From: Chthonomonas sp. UBA2017
GTDB lineage: Bacteria; Armatimonadota; Fimbriimonadia; Fimbriimonadales; Fimbriimonadaceae
Assembly: GCA_002335425.1 (NCBI GenBank)
Contig: DDCB01000027.1
Coordinates: 1-42,331, forward strand
DNA length: 42,331 nt
Reading direction: 5' to 3'
The position numbers and the translations under genes were made by a program. Positions 23,642 to 32,291 of the stretch are shown here, piece after piece. Under the pieces are notes generated by a model, which was not told where the DNA came from, did no database searches, and worked only from the letters and a program-made list of their open reading frames with translations. Within the stretch, counting starts at the first letter, position 1, and every line of letters begins with the position of its first letter.

Positions 23642-25633
23642 GTGATCCGACGATCCCTATTTTTGGTGCTCCTTCTGTTGCTTTGGGCCCCCGCACTCGC
23701 GCAAACAGGCGCGATTCGGGCGACGGCTTATCCGTCGATGGGCGTCGCCGATGGGCGCTCCACGATCACCGTCACCGCCGAAGTCCGCACCTCGAATGGG
23801 AGTTTGGCCCCGGACGGAACTCGCGTCCTCTTCAGCACGACCGGCGGGACCTTCCGAGAGAACATCGTCTCGACCGTGAACGGCCTGGCTCGAGGAACGC
23901 TGATCGCTCCGACGGTTCCCGGTTCGGTCAAAGTGACTCTGAGCGCGATCACGCTCAACACCAGCTCGACGTTGGACCTTGAGTTTGTGACCGACCGCAG
24001 CGTCTTGGAGACGGCGAAAGAGTATTTTGAAATCTCGTCCGCCGGGACTCTGGTCTACAGCACCGAGATTCGAACGATCGCTGGCGAAGCCCCAGGGCGA
24101 AAGGTCGTCTTGCGATACCGAGACATCGTCATCGAAGCCTCGGACCTTCAGATCGAAGTGCCGACGACGGTCTTGGTCGCGCGCGACGCACGGGTGATCT
24201 GGGGCAAACAAGATGTCCAGTTTAAGGAGCTCGTTTTTCGGCTCAACCGCCGGTTTGGCTATGGGACCACTCGGCTGACTCGGCCCGGGCTTCGAGCCGA
24301 GCCGACTGGACGCGGATTTCGGATCTTGCCTCCGCTTGAGGTCATCGGGCTCGCCAACATCAGCGCGGCCGGGGTCGTGCCTCGGACCGAGGTCACCGAC
24401 ATCAACGCCTTCACGTTCGTTGACATGAGCGAGCTCGTTACCCTGATCGAAGCGAAAAAGATCGTCGCGTATCCGGCCCGAGATATTCAGTTCATTCGAG
24501 CGAACGTCACGGTGGGTGGCGTCAGCGTCATGCGGTTGCCGCTTTGGCAGCTGAGCTCGCAGGTCTCCTCCCCGATTGTGACCGACGAATTTCTCAACGT
24601 CACGTCGAACCAGCTCGCGATCGACTACCCGTTTTATCTGACCTTGCGTCCGGGGGAGACGAGCTTGCTCCGGTTGCGAACGGGTGCCCGTTCAGGAAAC
24701 GGAGTCGGAGCGACGGGCGGGACGTTCCTGGATTATGAGCTTCGCTGGAACCGGGGAGACGAAATGGACGGCGGGTTGACGGTCGGAGGGTTGGGCCGAG
24801 ATGATTGGGGCATCAACGTTCGCCAGTCGCTCCAACTGAGCGACCGAACGAGCGCGAGCGCGACGCTCGATTTTCCGCAAAATCGGTCTCTTTTTGGCTC
24901 ATTGAACCTCAGCCACAGTCTGCCGGGTGCTCAGTTGAGCCTGAATGCCAATGGAGGGCGCAATCTTCGGGGGAATCGGTTTGAAAACCAGCAGCTTTTT
25001 GTCGTGGCCGAAAAGGACCCGATCAAGCTCGGAGTCTTGCCGATGCGGCTTTATCTTGGGGCAACAGGAAGCTATCAGGAGTTTCGAACAAACTCGCAGA
25101 ATCGATTCCAGAGCGCGATGGGGTTGCGAAGCCGATTCCAGCTCAATCCGCTCCAGCTCGACCGCCGAGCCTCGCTGAACGGTTCGCTCGCCCTGAGCGC
25201 ACTCACCGGGAGAAATGTCCAAAAGGGGGTGACCACGGTCGGGAACATGACCCTTTTGATGAGTCCGACTTCGACGTCCTCGTTGTCGCTGTCATACGAC
25301 TTTACCGAAGATGGATTCAGCAGTCAGCTCATTGGGCGACACCGCCTGAGCTTGGAATCGACTTGGAATCTTCGGCACCTGACCATGAGCTTGTATGGCT
25401 CACGGAGTCTGGATACGGACCGGTTGAACGCCTATGCGGACATTTCCGCCCGGTTTGCGCGAGATTGGCGGCTGGGGTGGCAATATGGATTCGACCGATA
25501 TTCGGGGTCCCAATTTACGGATATGACCATGCTCTTGACCTATCGACTCGGCTTTCGAGAAGTGGGACTGAGCTATTCTTCGCGGACAAAGCGACTGGGG
25601 TTAGAGCTTTTTGGGACGCGCCTGGACTATTAG
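23642..25633 (+). CDS. outer-membrane LptD/OstA-like barrel with N-terminal invasin-type Ig domain
   Basis: The GTG start gives MIRRSLFLVLLLLLWAPALAQ, a clean signal peptide; GAGGG lies 6 nt upstream. Residues about 25-120 fit a Big_1/invasin-type Ig domain (SMGVADGRSTITVTAEVRTSNGS, DGTRVLFSTTGGTF, GSVKVTLSAITLNTS). Residues about 125-220 resemble the OstA/LptA-like beta-jellyroll (STEIRTIAGEAPGRKVVLRYRDIVIEASDLQIEVPTT). Residues about 360-663 are amphipathic beta-strands ending GLSYSSRTKRLGLELFGTRLDY, typical of a transmembrane barrel. A canonical LptD is an LPS translocon; whether this one transports lipid or exports another polymer is not known. Its stop overlaps the next gene by 23 nt. 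Confidence 0.65.
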   Translation: MIRRSLFLVLLLLLWAPALAQTGAIRATAYPSMGVADGRSTITVTAEVRTSNGSLAPDGTRVLFSTTGGTFRENIVSTVNGLARGTLIAPTVPGSVKVTLSAITLNTSSTLDLEFVTDRSVLETAKEYFEISSAGTLVYSTEIRTIAGEAPGRKVVLRYRDIVIEASDLQIEVPTTVLVARDARVIWGKQDVQFKELVFRLNRRFGYGTTRLTRPGLRAEPTGRGFRILPPLEVIGLANISAAGVVPRTEVTDINAFTFVDMSELVTLIEAKKIVAYPARDIQFIRANVTVGGVSVMRLPLWQLSSQVSSPIVTDEFLNVTSNQLAIDYPFYLTLRPGETSLLRLRTGARSGNGVGATGGTFLDYELRWNRGDEMDGGLTVGGLGRDDWGINVRQSLQLSDRTSASATLDFPQNRSLFGSLNLSHSLPGAQLSLNANGGRNLRGNRFENQQLFVVAEKDPIKLGVLPMRLYLGATGSYQEFRTNSQNRFQSAMGLRSRFQLNPLQLDRRASLNGSLALSALTGRNVQKGVTTVGNMTLLMSPTSTSSLSLSYDFTEDGFSSQLIGRHRLSLESTWNLRHLTMSLYGSRSLDTDRLNAYADISARFARDWRLGWQYGFDRYSGSQFTDMTMLLTYRLGFREVGLSYSSRTKRLGLELFGTRLDY

Positions 25634-27407
25634 TGCCGTCGCGGTTGCAGGGGTCCTGGCGGCCGGAGCGCCGGGACAGCCGTTCGGACGCTTCGGGTAT
25701 CAGGCTGTGGCCCAAATTCCCGACTTTCGGTTCGAGCTCGGCGGATTCAGGGCCAAGCCTGCCCGGTCTGACCTCTTTCGATTTCCGAGCCCGACCGCGG
25801 TGGGGCGAGTCCTGGAGATTTCGGCCTACAGTGCGACGTATTGGATGACCGGCCAAGCCGGTGGACCCAATAAGTTGCGCCTCCACGACTACGCACCGGG
25901 ACTTGAGATGTACTTTCCCCAAGGTGTGCGATTGGAGCTCTCGGCGACCCGGGCCCCCTACCTGAGCTGGACCGAGGGGAGCGTCGGGCCGGGCGTCCCG
26001 ACTCCGGCGACCGGTTGGGTCTTGGTGAGTTTTCAAGACGACCAACCCCCGGTGCTGATCGCATCGCCGTCGGGTCGAGTCTCATTGCAGCTCGACGGCC
26101 GACCCGGGAACTGGCGCCTGACTTCGGCTCAACCCGGGGGCCAATGGCTCCGCTTCGCGCTGCCCTTTGGCCAGGAATCGCTGGCGACGGTGACGGTGGC
26201 TGACTTGGGGGAGGCCTGCGCACGGGTTCGCCGAGACGAGGCCCTTTGGGTTCAACCCGCCCCGAAGCTCTTGCGAATCGACGCGAAAGAGACCGAGCGA
26301 GGGGTCCTTGGAACTTGGATCTTCGATCAACCGCTCGTTCGCCTTCCTTGGGCGGCTTGGATGGCCCCTGCGGGGGGCTATTCGACTCGGATGCCGACTC
26401 CGCGTCAACTCGTGCCGGGCCCAGGTTGGGAGACTCCAATGGCCTATGCCCGCGACGGACGGTTTTCGGTCGAATTTCCGATGATGCCGGTCCGAGCCGG
26501 GCGGAGTGTCGTCTTGGGAGTCCCCGATGGTCGAAAGATGCCGCTTGGGTCGGCGTTCCAGCTGGAATACGTGTTCCAACTGGCTTGGGAGACTCTTTTG
26601 GCAACGCCCGATGCCAGCGTCGATGCCTTGGCGGTTGGGGCTCTGAATGACTACTTTGTCGCCTCACCCCAAGAAGCCGAGCCTTGGACCGGGCAACGAC
26701 TTCCCTTTCGTTCGAACGGCGAGGGTCTCGATCTGGCCGCTGCTCAAGCCTTTTTGGCGGAGTGCCTAGCGACGGCACAGGGCCAGCCCGCGCCCAATCC
26801 TCTGCTGACTTCGGTTCTCTGGACGCGCGACGCCCGGACTTGGCTGCCGAGCCTGGGCGACCCGATTCTCCGCCGACGAGCCGCAGCCTTAGCAGCCCTG
26901 GCAGGCTGGATTTCAACCGATCCGGCGGTTCGGCTGGAGGGCGCGCTTTTTGAGGCGGGACTGGCGGCGGAGCGCGGACTCGCTCTCTGGCAGCGCGAGC
27001 GGGGCCAAGAAGTCGAGATCGTCGCCCGCGAGCCGGTGGAGAGACTGCGGCGGCAGATTTTTTCGAGCCCCGAAGTCTGGTCCATCGACCCTTTTTTGCG
27101 CTCGCTGCGGAGCGGAATTCGGATTGCGGGCGAGCAACGGGCGGCCCTTGTTGAGGGCACCGGTCGGCCCCAGCTTGTTTGGAGCCCGGCGGCCGACCTT
27201 CCAAGGTCGCTCCGGATCGTCAGCGCAAATCCGTTTGAGCTGCAGCTTGCTCGCAACCTTCGGTCGCTGACACGAACCTCCCAAGAGGTCTGGGATTATG
27301 TGCCGTTTGGGCCGGGTCGCTGTGAGGCGGAGTGGATCAGCTCCAGCTGGGGGACGGACTCAGCGCGATTCATCGCTCCCCCGACCTACACGGAGACGAG
27401 CCGCTGA
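25611..27407 (+). CDS. exported protein of unknown function coupled to the LptD-like gene
   Basis: This 598-residue protein begins with TTG at 25611, inside the end of the preceding gene, so the two are likely translationally coupled. Its signal peptide reads ISAVAVAGVLAAGAPGQ. Residues 40-330 are beta-rich with repeated Trp and Pro (YWMTGQAGG, YLSWTEGS), and residues about 340-598 are mostly helical. No known family motif is visible. An envelope accessory role beside the LptD-like barrel fits the overlap but is inference. No alternative ATG starts before residue 65 preserve the signal peptide. It converges on nadB with a 48-nt overlap. Confidence 0.6.
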   Translation: MGRAWTISAVAVAGVLAAGAPGQPFGRFGYQAVAQIPDFRFELGGFRAKPARSDLFRFPSPTAVGRVLEISAYSATYWMTGQAGGPNKLRLHDYAPGLEMYFPQGVRLELSATRAPYLSWTEGSVGPGVPTPATGWVLVSFQDDQPPVLIASPSGRVSLQLDGRPGNWRLTSAQPGGQWLRFALPFGQESLATVTVADLGEACARVRRDEALWVQPAPKLLRIDAKETERGVLGTWIFDQPLVRLPWAAWMAPAGGYSTRMPTPRQLVPGPGWETPMAYARDGRFSVEFPMMPVRAGRSVVLGVPDGRKMPLGSAFQLEYVFQLAWETLLATPDASVDALAVGALNDYFVASPQEAEPWTGQRLPFRSNGEGLDLAAAQAFLAECLATAQGQPAPNPLLTSVLWTRDARTWLPSLGDPILRRRAAALAALAGWISTDPAVRLEGALFEAGLAAERGLALWQRERGQEVEIVAREPVERLRRQIFSSPEVWSIDPFLRSLRSGIRIAGEQRAALVEGTGRPQLVWSPAADLPRSLRIVSANPFELQLARNLRSLTRTSQEVWDYVPFGPGRCEAEWISSSWGTDSARFIAPPTYTETSR

Positions 27408-28928
27408 GGAGTCGAGGTCGGTGTTGTAATGCAGGCCGACGTTTTGTTGTCGATCGATGGCCCCTTGGACCACGTATTGGGCCGTGACCAGCAGGTTGTA
27501 AGTTTCGCGGGAATACGTCGAAAACGGGGCGCCGGCATGGGCCGCGTATTCATCAAGCAGGCTTTGGACCTTTTGTTGGGTTGCCCGGAGGCCCGCATGG
27601 GTGCGGACAATCCCAGCCCCTTCGGTCATCGAAAGCTGGAGGCTTCGCCGAATTCGGATCGCGTCTGACTCGCTGACGCAAGGGGGATCGATCCAGCGCG
27701 GGGCGACTGCTGAGGCGCGAGCGTCGATCGAGGGTCGAGCGGTCACCGCCCGCGAGGCGGCTTCGGCAAAGACTAAGGCCTCGAGCAGAGAGTTGCTGGC
27801 GAGCCGATTTGCCCCGTGGACGCCGGTGCAGGCGACTTCGCCAGCGGCCCAGAGGCCCGGCACCGAGGTTTGGCCATTCAGGTCGGTGACAAGCCCACCA
27901 CACGAGTAGTGTTGGGCAGGCACCACCGGGATCCAGTCTTTGTGAGGCTGAATATCGACCTTTTCAAGTTGCTGGCAGATCGTCGGGAAGTCGTGCTGGA
28001 TTTGCCGGGGCGAAAGGTGGGTCATGTCGAGATACACGCACCAGGTCCCGAGCCGCTTGATCTCGGCATCAATGGCTCGGGCGACGACATCTCGGGGGGC
28101 CAGTTCGAGCCGGTCATCGTAGTCGTACATAAAGCGCGTCCCGAGGTGATTGCGTAGGATTGCGCCTTCCCCACGGGTTGCTTCGGTAATGAGGAAGTTT
28201 CGGAGCTGCGGGTGCGACAGCGTCGTCGGGTGGAACTGCATAAACTCCATGTGGCAGATCTGGGCCCCGATGGCATCGGCGAGGGCAATGCCGTCACCGG
28301 TGGCGATGCGCGGGTTGGTCGTGTGCTGATAAGCCCGCCCGCATCCTCCGGTCGCGAGAAAGACGGCACGAGCGACGAACGAGCGCCATCCGAGCTCGCC
28401 GATGCGGGCGACGGCTCCCCGGCATTCGCCCTGATCGAGCAGGAGTTCGGTGGCAAAAGCGTTTTCGTAGAACGTGATCCGGTCGCAAGCGCGTACGGCG
28501 GCGGTGACGGCTCTTTCGATCTCCCACCCTGTTCGGTCGGCGTGATGGACAATTCGATGACGGCTGTGGCCGCCTTCCCGACCCAAGTCGAGTTGTCGGA
28601 GAGTGTCGGGGCCGACGGCTTGGTCAAACTGCGCCCCGATCGAGATGAGCCACTCGATGGCCCGGGGGGCCTGTTGCACCAGGAATCGGACGGCATCCGG
28701 ATTGCACAGCCCGGCCCCTGCGATCAGCGTGTCTTCTTCATGGAGCTCCCACGAGTCGCTTTCGCCCACGGCGGCGGCGATACCCCCTTGGGCGTAGCTG
28801 GTGTTGGACTCGAAGAGTTCAGCCTTGGTGAGCACACACACCGAGCCGTGCTCTTGGGCATGAAGGGCAAAGGTCAGGCCGGCCAGGCCGCTGCCGATCA
28901 CCAGGTAGTCGTATCTTTCGGGGCTCAT
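27360..28928 (-). CDS. nadB: L-aspartate oxidase
   Basis: This 522-residue protein begins MSPERYDYLVIGSGLAGLTFA with the FAD-binding GxGxxG (GSGLAG). SYAQGGIAAAVGESDSWELHEEDTLIAG is the conserved NadB/SdhA loop. HMEFMQFHPTTL and the LITEATRGEGAILRN block form the active site, and VHGANRLASNSLLEALVF is the second FAD contact. It oxidises L-aspartate to iminoaspartate for quinolinate and NAD synthesis in the cytoplasm. Length is normal (E. coli 540). TACCTT ends 10 nt before the ATG. Longer in-frame starts would overlap rel and are rejected. nadA and nadC are not in the window. Confidence 0.95.
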   Translation of the reverse strand: MSPERYDYLVIGSGLAGLTFALHAQEHGSVCVLTKAELFESNTSYAQGGIAAAVGESDSWELHEEDTLIAGAGLCNPDAVRFLVQQAPRAIEWLISIGAQFDQAVGPDTLRQLDLGREGGHSRHRIVHHADRTGWEIERAVTAAVRACDRITFYENAFATELLLDQGECRGAVARIGELGWRSFVARAVFLATGGCGRAYQHTTNPRIATGDGIALADAIGAQICHMEFMQFHPTTLSHPQLRNFLITEATRGEGAILRNHLGTRFMYDYDDRLELAPRDVVARAIDAEIKRLGTWCVYLDMTHLSPRQIQHDFPTICQQLEKVDIQPHKDWIPVVPAQHYSCGGLVTDLNGQTSVPGLWAAGEVACTGVHGANRLASNSLLEALVFAEAASRAVTARPSIDARASAVAPRWIDPPCVSESDAIRIRRSLQLSMTEGAGIVRTHAGLRATQQKVQSLLDEYAAHAGAPFSTYSRETYNLLVTAQYVVQGAIDRQQNVGLHYNTDLDSSAARLRVGRGSDESR

Positions 28929-28973
28929 CGCCAGGGGAAAGGTACCCGAGATCGGCACAGGCAAAAGATGGCG

Positions 28974-28991
28974 TACACTGGAAGGACCGAA
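28974..28991 (+). promoter_or_regulatory. rel promoter -10 (TACACT) and SD (GGAAGGACCGAA)
   Basis: TACACT at 28974-28979 is directly followed by GG and then the 12-mer GGAAGGACCGAA (28980-28991), whose GGAAGGA sits 9 nt before the ATG at 28996. The rpsA leader has the same TACACTGG and the same 12-mer. The pair of shared elements defines the start. Confidence 0.55.
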
Positions 28992-28995
28992 ATCT

Positions 28996-31224
28996 ATGGT
29001 CTCGTCGTACGAAATTCCGCATCTTTGGGAAGAGCCCGATGGTCTGCACGACCTTCTGGAGACTCTGCGCGCGAATCGGCCCGAGACCAATGTTCGTCGC
29101 GTCCGCTACGCCTACTTTGTCGCCGAAGAGGCCCATCAAGGTCAGAGCCGCGACTCAGGCGAGCCCTATATTCACCACCCGCTCGAAGTGGCCAAAATTT
29201 TGGTGGACCTCGGGATGGACGAAGACACGATTGTCGCGGCGCTGCTCCACGACACGTTGGAAGACTGTCCTCAAGTCACCCCCGAGAAATTGCGCGACCT
29301 GTTCGGCGAGCCGGTCTTGGCTCTGGTCGAAGGCGTCACCAAGCTCAAGTTTAAGCCGATGGCTGAGACGAGCCCGCGCCAGCGGGCGGCGGTCGAGCGA
29401 GACAAGGCGGCGGAATCGCTTCGCAAGATGCTTTTGGCGATGGCAAAAGACATCCGGGTGATGGTGATCAAGCTCGCCGACCGACTCCACAACATGCGGA
29501 CACTGGATGGGCTGGCCCCGGCTCGCAAGACCCGCATCGCCACCGAGACGATGGACGTTTATGCGCCCTTGGCTGCGCGATTAGGCATCTGGCAGATCAA
29601 GTGGCAACTCGAAGACTTAGCCTTTAAGTATTTGCATCCAGAAGAGTTTGAGGAGATCAGCGCTTTGGTCGCAAAATCACGGACCGATCGCGAAGAAGAG
29701 CTGCGCAATGCGATTGTGTCGCTGAAAGATCGCCTTCAATCACGCGGGCTGCGAGATGTCGAAGTTCGAGGTCGCCCGAAGCACCTTTATAGCATCTTTA
29801 ATAAGATGGTCAAGCACGGTTTTGAGTTTGATCAGATTATGGACCTTCTTGCGCTCAGGATCATCGTGCCTGACATCCAAAGTTGCTACGTTGCTCTCGG
29901 CATTGTTCACGAGCTTTGGATGCCGGTTCCTGGACTTTTTTACGACTATATTGCCAAACCAAAACCGAACGGTTATCAAAGTTTGCATACGAAAGTCATG
30001 GGGCCTCACGGCGATCCTTTAGAGGTGCAGATTCGAACCGCCGAGATGAATCGAGTTGCGGAATTTGGCGTAGCGGCGCACTGGACCTACAAGGAAGGAG
30101 GATCGGCCAAAGAGAGTGACCTCATCAAGATCAGTAATCTTCGCCAAAATCTCTTTGATTGGTCTTCGGAAAATGCGACTTCGAGTGACTTTCTTCGATC
30201 GATTTCAACTGATCTTTTTAGCGAACAAGTCTTTGTTTTTACGCCGAAAGGGGATGTGCTCGATCTACCCAAGGAATCGACGCCCATCGACTTCGCTTTT
30301 CGCGTTCACACCGATCTCGGCGTGACCGTGGTCGGAGCCAAAGTCAATGGGGCGATGGTGCCACTCAATTCGACGTTGAACAACGGGGACGTGGTCGAAC
30401 TGGTCACTCGGAGCAACGCTCTGCCCAGTTTGGACTGGTTGGAATTTGCGAAAAGTGCCCACGCCCGAGCCAAGCTGCGAAGCTATTTCCGACGTCGCAA
30501 CAAGTCGGAGAACATGCAGCGAGGGCGCGAAGCGATCGAGCGAGAGCTGCGGTCGATGGGCCTCGACCCGAAGGAGTTTTTGGGCGATGATCGACTCTTA
30601 GAGGTGGCCAAACAAACCAAAGATTGCGAGACGATCTCCGATCTTTTGAGCCGAGTGGGCAGCGGATTGACAACGGTCCAAAGTGTGGTGAGCCGCTTGC
30701 GCGGAGAAGAGAAAGCGGCTCCAACCCGCGATATTATCCAGACCAACCGCACCCGCGAGGGCAAGGTGACTTTGGTGATGGGAGGTCTGGACACTTTGAT
30801 GCTCAAACGTTCGAAGTGTTGTGACGCCATCCCGGGGGACGAAGTGGTTGGATATACGTCCCGCGGACGCGGGATCATGATCCATCGAAAAGTGTGTCCA
30901 AATGCAATTCGATTTCAGACCCAAGAGCCCGAGAGATTGACCGAATTAGAGTGGCCGATGGATGGGTCACATTATGCGGTGAATCTGAAAATTATTTGTG
31001 TCAATCGACAAGGCCTTTTGGCGGATGTGACCGTGATTTTTGGCGAAGAGAAGATCAACGTTTCTGCGGCCCGAATCAAGACTCTGCCCAATAACACCGC
31101 CGAGATCGAAATCACCATTGATGTCACCGATACGAAGCAACTTCAGTCGGTAATGATGAAGATCAGTAACTTCAGCGACGTGATCTCGATTCTGCGGATG
31201 TTTGGCCGCACCGCGAGCAAGTAG
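28996..31224 (+). CDS. RelA/SpoT long-form (p)ppGpp synthetase/hydrolase
   Basis: This 742-residue protein has the long RSH order. The HD hydrolase contains YIHHPLEVAKIL and LLHDTLED (His85-Asp86), with RLHNMRTL, all intact. The synthetase contains GRPKHLYSIFNKM, KPKPNGYQSLHTKV and EVQIRTAEMNRVAEFGVAAHW. TGS (VFVFTPKGDVLDLP) and a C-terminal ACT domain (LLADVTVIFGEEKINVSAARI) follow. Length is typical. The motif that is RFKD in bifunctional enzymes or EFDD in RelA reads LFYD at 314-317, an unusual change. Otherwise bifunctionality is expected from the intact HD. It makes and degrades the stringent alarmone in the cytosol. SD GGAAGGA lies 9 nt upstream. It ends 2 nt before the convergent mscS stop. 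Confidence 0.93.
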   Translation: MVSSYEIPHLWEEPDGLHDLLETLRANRPETNVRRVRYAYFVAEEAHQGQSRDSGEPYIHHPLEVAKILVDLGMDEDTIVAALLHDTLEDCPQVTPEKLRDLFGEPVLALVEGVTKLKFKPMAETSPRQRAAVERDKAAESLRKMLLAMAKDIRVMVIKLADRLHNMRTLDGLAPARKTRIATETMDVYAPLAARLGIWQIKWQLEDLAFKYLHPEEFEEISALVAKSRTDREEELRNAIVSLKDRLQSRGLRDVEVRGRPKHLYSIFNKMVKHGFEFDQIMDLLALRIIVPDIQSCYVALGIVHELWMPVPGLFYDYIAKPKPNGYQSLHTKVMGPHGDPLEVQIRTAEMNRVAEFGVAAHWTYKEGGSAKESDLIKISNLRQNLFDWSSENATSSDFLRSISTDLFSEQVFVFTPKGDVLDLPKESTPIDFAFRVHTDLGVTVVGAKVNGAMVPLNSTLNNGDVVELVTRSNALPSLDWLEFAKSAHARAKLRSYFRRRNKSENMQRGREAIERELRSMGLDPKEFLGDDRLLEVAKQTKDCETISDLLSRVGSGLTTVQSVVSRLRGEEKAAPTRDIIQTNRTREGKVTLVMGGLDTLMLKRSKCCDAIPGDEVVGYTSRGRGIMIHRKVCPNAIRFQTQEPERLTELEWPMDGSHYAVNLKIICVNRQGLLADVTVIFGEEKINVSAARIKTLPNNTAEIEITIDVTDTKQLQSVMMKISNFSDVISILRMFGRTASK

Positions 31225-31226
31225 TT

Positions 31227-32291
31227 TTAGACGCCAGGGGGCGCGGGGGCGCGACCTAAGTCCAGCTGTTGTTGATGCGCCATTTGGAGGATTTCGAGCA
31301 AAATCGCTTCCCGTTCGGCTTGTTCGGTCGCGAGGTCAGGCACGTCCAAGAAGAGCAAAATCGTCGCGACGTAATGTCCGTCTTGGAGGCCCGTTAACCG
31401 AAGGGTGGACTTCTCTTGGACCAAGGTTGACCGTTGCTTCAGAGACTCACGCGCCTTGGACAGGAACGACTCGACTTGTTCAGGGGGATTCGAGTTGGTC
31501 ATCACGAGCTCGACGACAGTGCGGCGATACCGCCGACGGCCGAGGTTTTCGACCGACGCCTTGATGAGGTTGGAGTTGGGCAACGAGACCAACGAGTCGG
31601 CAAAGGTCCGAATCCGGGTCGAGCGAAGGTTGATCTCTTCGACGATCCCTTCGACATCGCCGATCTTCACCCAATCGCCGATCGCAAACGGCATGTCGAG
31701 CATCACCGTCAACGAGCCAAAGACGTTTTCGACGCTATCTTTGGCGGCTAGGGCAACCACCAGCCCGCCAATGCCGAGCCCGGCGAGCAGGCCCGTGACA
31801 TTGACGCCAAAATTCGCCAGCGCCAGAAGGAGCCCGCCCATCACGATCAAGACTCGCCCGAGCTTGCGTGTCAGAGGAATGAGGAGGCGCTCGGCCCGGG
31901 CGTTGTCGCTGGAGCGGATGAGGAGATCGTCGCAAGCGACATCCCACAGTCGAAGACAAAGAGCCAGGAATGTGAAGAGGATCGCGGCCAGCCCGACATG
32001 CATGAGCGGCCGATCCCAGGCTTCGGGGAAGCTCAATCCTCGCCAGATGGCGGCGATGGTGTAGGTCCCGATCAGGGCTCCCGACCATCGCCCGACGCCG
32101 CGCCGATGGCTCTCGGGCATCCGATTGTGCCACTCTGCCATCCGCGCCCGGAAGAGCCGGATCAGCAGGCGGCGCGTCAGCCAGCCGACCAACCAGCCGA
32201 CAGCGATGGCGAGCACGAGGCCCAGGGCTTGCCAGATCTGAATCCCGAGGACGACTTGGCGCAGGTTCTCAGGAATCCAAGTGGGCGTCAT
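31227..32291 (-). CDS. MscS-type mechanosensitive channel
   Basis: This 354-residue protein begins MTPTWIPENLRQVVLGIQ. It has about five hydrophobic segments, then the MscS pore helix and beta-domain: VTGLLAGLGIGGLVVALAAKDSVENVFGSLTVMLDMPFAIGDWVKIGDVEGIVEEINLRSTRIRTF. The Gly/Ala-rich packed pore helix and the AKD.V.N..G block are diagnostic. It opens under membrane tension to release solutes. Its ATG overlaps the DUF554 stop (TGATG), so the two are co-translated. Downstream it converges on rel with a 2-nt gap and no visible terminator. Confidence 0.92.
   Translation of the reverse strand: MTPTWIPENLRQVVLGIQIWQALGLVLAIAVGWLVGWLTRRLLIRLFRARMAEWHNRMPESHRRGVGRWSGALIGTYTIAAIWRGLSFPEAWDRPLMHVGLAAILFTFLALCLRLWDVACDDLLIRSSDNARAERLLIPLTRKLGRVLIVMGGLLLALANFGVNVTGLLAGLGIGGLVVALAAKDSVENVFGSLTVMLDMPFAIGDWVKIGDVEGIVEEINLRSTRIRTFADSLVSLPNSNLIKASVENLGRRRYRRTVVELVMTNSNPPEQVESFLSKARESLKQRSTLVQEKSTLRLTGLQDGHYVATILLFLDVPDLATEQAEREAILLEILQMAHQQQLDLGRAPAPPGV

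Noticed and set aside
25747..27204. 485-codon minus-strand open frame
   Set aside because: Antisense to the exported unknown gene, Arg/Pro-rich, and no start signal.
28929..28995. -24/-12 (sigma-54) promoter before rel
   Set aside because: A GGCAC is present but no GC pair at the right spacing follows.
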